Source: Ruminococcus flavefaciens (GTDB lineage Bacteria > Bacteroidota > Bacteroidia > Bacteroidales > P3). Taken from it: DNA of 37,988 bases. The DNA is taken from NCBI GenBank assembly GCA_023667315.1, contig JAMPAI010000017.1, positions 1 to 37,988 of the forward strand, given 5' to 3'. Positions 35,945-37,988 of the stretch are shown here, piece by piece; the stretch's first letter is position 1; each line of letters starts with the position of its first letter. The notes under the pieces are model-generated. The model did not search any database. It was not told the DNA's origin and was given only the letters and a program-made list of their open reading frames with translations. A program made the position numbers and the translations under genes.

Positions 35945-36145
35945 ATGAATCAATTGGTCTTAAATATCGAGGATCCCAAAATCCTCCCCAGCCTCCGCAA
36001 AATCCTGGCTTCGATAAAGGGAGTGTCTATCGAACGGCAAACCCTGAGGCGGACCGGCCTGGACGATGCCATAAACGATGCGAAAGAAGGCCGTATAAAC
36101 CGCTACGAAAGCGTTGATGCCCTCTTTAACAAGTTCGGACTATGA
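35945..36145 (+). CDS. Antitoxin of a YafQ-type toxin-antitoxin pair
   Basis: The protein has 66 aa, starting MNQLVLNIEDPKILPSLRKI. An in-frame GTG at 35882 would lengthen it but lies upstream of the promoter box. The N-terminus is beta-strand-like with a following helix, and the C-terminus (RINRYESVDALFNKFGL) would be the toxin-wrapping part. The family is not certain; its identity rests mainly on the toxin next door, with which it overlaps by 4 nt (ATGA). Such antitoxins usually repress their own promoter. Confidence 0.7.
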   Translation: MNQLVLNIEDPKILPSLRKILASIKGVSIERQTLRRTGLDDAINDAKEGRINRYESVDALFNKFGL

Positions 36146-36417
36146 GCTACATAGTCAACACCACGAACCATTTCGAAAAAGCCCTCGCTAAATGCATTAA
36201 ACGTGGACTTGATGTATCTCTTCTAAAAACCGCTGTCCGTATTCTTTCCGAAAACGGGAAACTACCTCCTGCATATCGTCCGCACAAATTATCCGGCAGA
36301 TATTCCGGTTATTGGGAGTGCCATATTTCTTCCGATTGGCTTCTTGTCTGGGAGCAAGACGATAACCGCCTAACGTTATTGCTGATTACCACCGGAACCC
36401 ATTCCGATATCTTCTAA
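36142..36417 (+). CDS. YafQ-family mRNA interferase toxin
   Basis: The protein has 91 aa of the RelE/YafQ superfamily. Residues matching the E. coli YafQ active site are all present: His48 (PHKLSG), His61, Asp65, Trp66 (HISSDWLLVW), His87 (GTHSD) and Phe91. It would cleave mRNA on the ribosome when not bound by the antitoxin. The ATGA overlap with the antitoxin stop implies translational coupling. It lies between a receptor operon and an LRR gene, a plausible stabilising element. Confidence 0.88.
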   Translation: MSYIVNTTNHFEKALAKCIKRGLDVSLLKTAVRILSENGKLPPAYRPHKLSGRYSGYWECHISSDWLLVWEQDDNRLTLLLITTGTHSDIF

Positions 36418-36459
36418 AATTTTTCATCCTCTCCCCAACGAACTTGCAAACACCTCGGT

Positions 36460-36571
36460 TTTATATTATTATAATTTGCCGCAAGACACAACGGGCATTG
36501 CATGAACCAAGGGTTCCAGCCTCCACCCGCAAGCCAGCAAACCTCGCAACAGCAAATTATAATAATATAAA
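36460..36571. repeat. Inverted repeat upstream of the second LRR surface-protein gene (copy 2)
   Basis: The arm at 36460-36479 is the exact reverse complement of 36552-36571 (20 bp), with a 72-bp spacer. The core TTTATATTATTATAA is identical to that of copy 1 (316-330). TTATA-N4-TATAA palindromes lie at 36461-36474 and 36557-36570, centres 96 bp apart. The spacer differs from copy 1 except for CGCAAGACAC at 36480-36489. The right arm ends 48 bp before the TATATTTG box. Confidence 0.85.
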
Positions 36572-36619
36572 TCTTACGTTTAATCAAGAGTATTGATTTT
36601 TAGTTACAAATAATTAAAT

Positions 36620-36627
36620 TATATTTG
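36620..36627 (+). promoter_or_regulatory. -7 box (TATATTTG) of the second LRR gene
   Basis: Identical in sequence to the box at 475-482, 51 nt before the ATG at 36679 (48 nt for copy 1). As there, no TTTG lies about 20 bp upstream. CAAGA occurs 30-35 bp before both boxes. Confidence 0.65.
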
Positions 36628-36678
36628 CTACATATTGAAGTCGGATACAAGACCTCAAACCCACTAAAAACCAACAAA

Positions 36679-37988
36679 ATGAAACGTTTATTTTACCTAT
36701 TGGCGGCAATCCTCGCATTCACCGCCACCAGCCTCGCAAAATCCGACACGATACGAATTGGCGTGGAGGAAGGCTCGTACTCTTTTGGAAACGGAGGGCA
36801 TCTATATTTTTATCTCACAGAAGACGTTTTCGCCAATGTGGAAATGGAATGGGTTTATGAGGACGGCACGACTGGAAAATATAAACCGGAAAAAAGCGGA
36901 CAGCATTCGCTAAGCTTGAAAAGCGGGCAACTCTACATCCACTATTCCGAAACAAGCAAGCCTTATAGCCTTAGAATCACCAGCTGTTACGATGCCGGTA
37001 ATAATCCCCCTATCGATTTCAAGCATTGTGGAATAGAAGTAGGTTACTATACTGGTACTAGCTCTGCCACTAGTCTTGGTGGGACTATCAAGCTTACATC
37101 ATTAGACGTACACGGATGTACAGCATTGAGCAATTTAGATTGTTCCGGCAATCCTCTCATAGCAAGTTTAGATGTTAGTAATAACACCGCTTTAATAAAC
37201 TTGAACTGTTCGGGACGCGTGTGGAATGACCGTTCTATAGGAAGCCTTAAAGAATTGAATGTAAGCACATGTCCATCTTTGCAAGTATTGACGTGCTCTG
37301 GTCAGGAGTTAACAAGTTTGGATGTAAGCAAAAACACAGCTCTGAGGGTTTTGGATTGTTCTTTCAATCAACTGACAAGTTTGGATGTGAGCAAAAACAC
37401 GTCCTTGATAAGTTTGGATTGCAGTTCCAATCAATTAACAAGTTTGGATGCGAGCGAAAATACTGCTTTATCTGAGCTATATTGCACTTCTTCAACATTG
37501 ATAAAATTGGACGTAAGCGGATGCACGTCTTTGTCAAGTTTAGATTGTTCTGGTGTATTAGATTCGACACACTATGATGATAGATTTTACAAAGGAAATT
37601 TGCAGGACTTGAACATTAACGGCTGTACAGCTTTGACTGTACTGAAATGTAACTTCAATCAATTGTCTAGTCTGGATATAAGTAGTTGTACTTCCTTGAC
37701 GGAATTATATTGTGCAGGAATCAGTTCTGCTCATGCATATGGAAGAGTCATCTATAATGGCCTTTTAGAAAAATTAGAAGTGGCTGAATGTAAAAATTTA
37801 AAAACGATAGATTGTTCCGGACATAAGTTGTCAAGTTTAAACGTGAAGAATTTAACATCCCTAAGGGAATTGTCTTGCGCAGGCAATCAATTAAAGACTT
37901 TGAATGTAAGCGGCCTTACAGCACTGACCAAACTGCAGTGCACCGAAAACCAATTAACAAGTTTAGAGGCCAAAGGTTGTACTGCATT
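36679..37988 (+). CDS. Second secreted Cys/Leu-rich-repeat surface protein (3' end beyond window)
   Basis: The frame is open from ATG 36679 to the end of the window (436 codons, no stop), so the gene is truncated by the window edge. The signal peptide (residues 1-19, MKRLFYLLAAILAFTATSLA) is followed by a PKD-like head (about 22-100) similar to the 118-aa protein at 2390. A 21-residue LRR array runs from about 137 onward, with LTSLDVSKNTALxxLDCSxNQ units and irregular longer units. It is more AT-rich than the ribosomal genes. A T9SS tail would be expected downstream but cannot be seen. It is a paralogue of the gene at 531. Confidence 0.85.
   Translation, partial: MKRLFYLLAAILAFTATSLAKSDTIRIGVEEGSYSFGNGGHLYFYLTEDVFANVEMEWVYEDGTTGKYKPEKSGQHSLSLKSGQLYIHYSETSKPYSLRITSCYDAGNNPPIDFKHCGIEVGYYTGTSSATSLGGTIKLTSLDVHGCTALSNLDCSGNPLIASLDVSNNTALINLNCSGRVWNDRSIGSLKELNVSTCPSLQVLTCSGQELTSLDVSKNTALRVLDCSFNQLTSLDVSKNTSLISLDCSSNQLTSLDASENTALSELYCTSSTLIKLDVSGCTSLSSLDCSGVLDSTHYDDRFYKGNLQDLNINGCTALTVLKCNFNQLSSLDISSCTSLTELYCAGISSAHAYGRVIYNGLLEKLEVAECKNLKTIDCSGHKLSSLNVKNLTSLRELSCAGNQLKTLNVSGLTALTKLQCTENQLTSLEAKGCTA

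Overview
The window looks like a chromosomal segment of a Bacteroidota species, most likely order Bacteroidales. Four things seen in the sequence support this. Upstream regions repeatedly carry the Bacteroides-type promoter box TAnnTTTG. Two proteins end in a type IX secretion (Por secretion) sorting tail. There is a CarboxypepD_reg/TonB-dependent receptor paired with a DUF4249-type lipoprotein. The ribosomal superoperon is uninterrupted and has no tuf or adk in the usual places. Genus and species cannot be fixed from the sequence alone.

Layout. (1) 1-3533: accessory surface-protein locus. It has a hexanucleotide microsatellite, an inverted repeat plus TATATTTG promoter, a large secreted Cys/Leu-rich-repeat protein, an orphan PKD-like head domain and a BspA-type LRR protein, closed by a strong hairpin terminator that appears bidirectional. 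(2) 3542-6990, minus strand: exbB-exbD-tonB-metallophosphoesterase, with a possible small convergent ORF at the end. (3) 7255-25337, plus strand: one long translation operon fusing the str, S10, spc and alpha clusters: rpsL, rpsG, fusA, rpsJ, rplC-D-W-B, rpsS, rplV, rpsC, rplP, rpmC, rpsQ, rplN-X-E, rpsN, rpsH, rplF, rplR, rpsE, rpmD, rplO, secY, map, infA, rpmJ, rpsM, rpsK, rpsD, rpoA, rplQ. It ends at an 18-bp-stem terminator. (4) 25521-28680: a monocistronic 977-aa secreted protein with its own promoter and a long structured 5' leader. (5) 28720-32507: enolase, then a patatin-like phospholipase fused to an Omp85-type barrel. (6) 32473-35893, minus strand: TonB-dependent receptor plus DUF4249-like lipoprotein. 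(7) 35934-36417: YafQ-type toxin-antitoxin pair. (8) 36460-37988: a second Cys/Leu-rich-repeat surface-protein gene, cut off by the window end and carrying the same inverted-repeat/promoter arrangement as the first.

How the parts relate. The ExbB/ExbD/TonB motor would energise TonB-dependent receptors such as the one at 33459-35840. SecY in the ribosomal operon exports the signal-peptide proteins, and the T9SS (not encoded here) would take the tail-bearing proteins to the surface. The least explained signal is the matched pair of inverted repeats (each arm containing TTATA-N4-TATAA) about 50 bp upstream of a TATATTTG box in front of both repeat-protein genes, 36 kb apart. It looks like a shared, undescribed regulatory module of a surface-protein family. 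Other signals worth attention are three genes whose start codon lies 3-5 nt after a TAnnTTTG box (candidate leaderless mRNAs) and a compact stacked hairpin at the 5' end of the 977-aa protein transcript.
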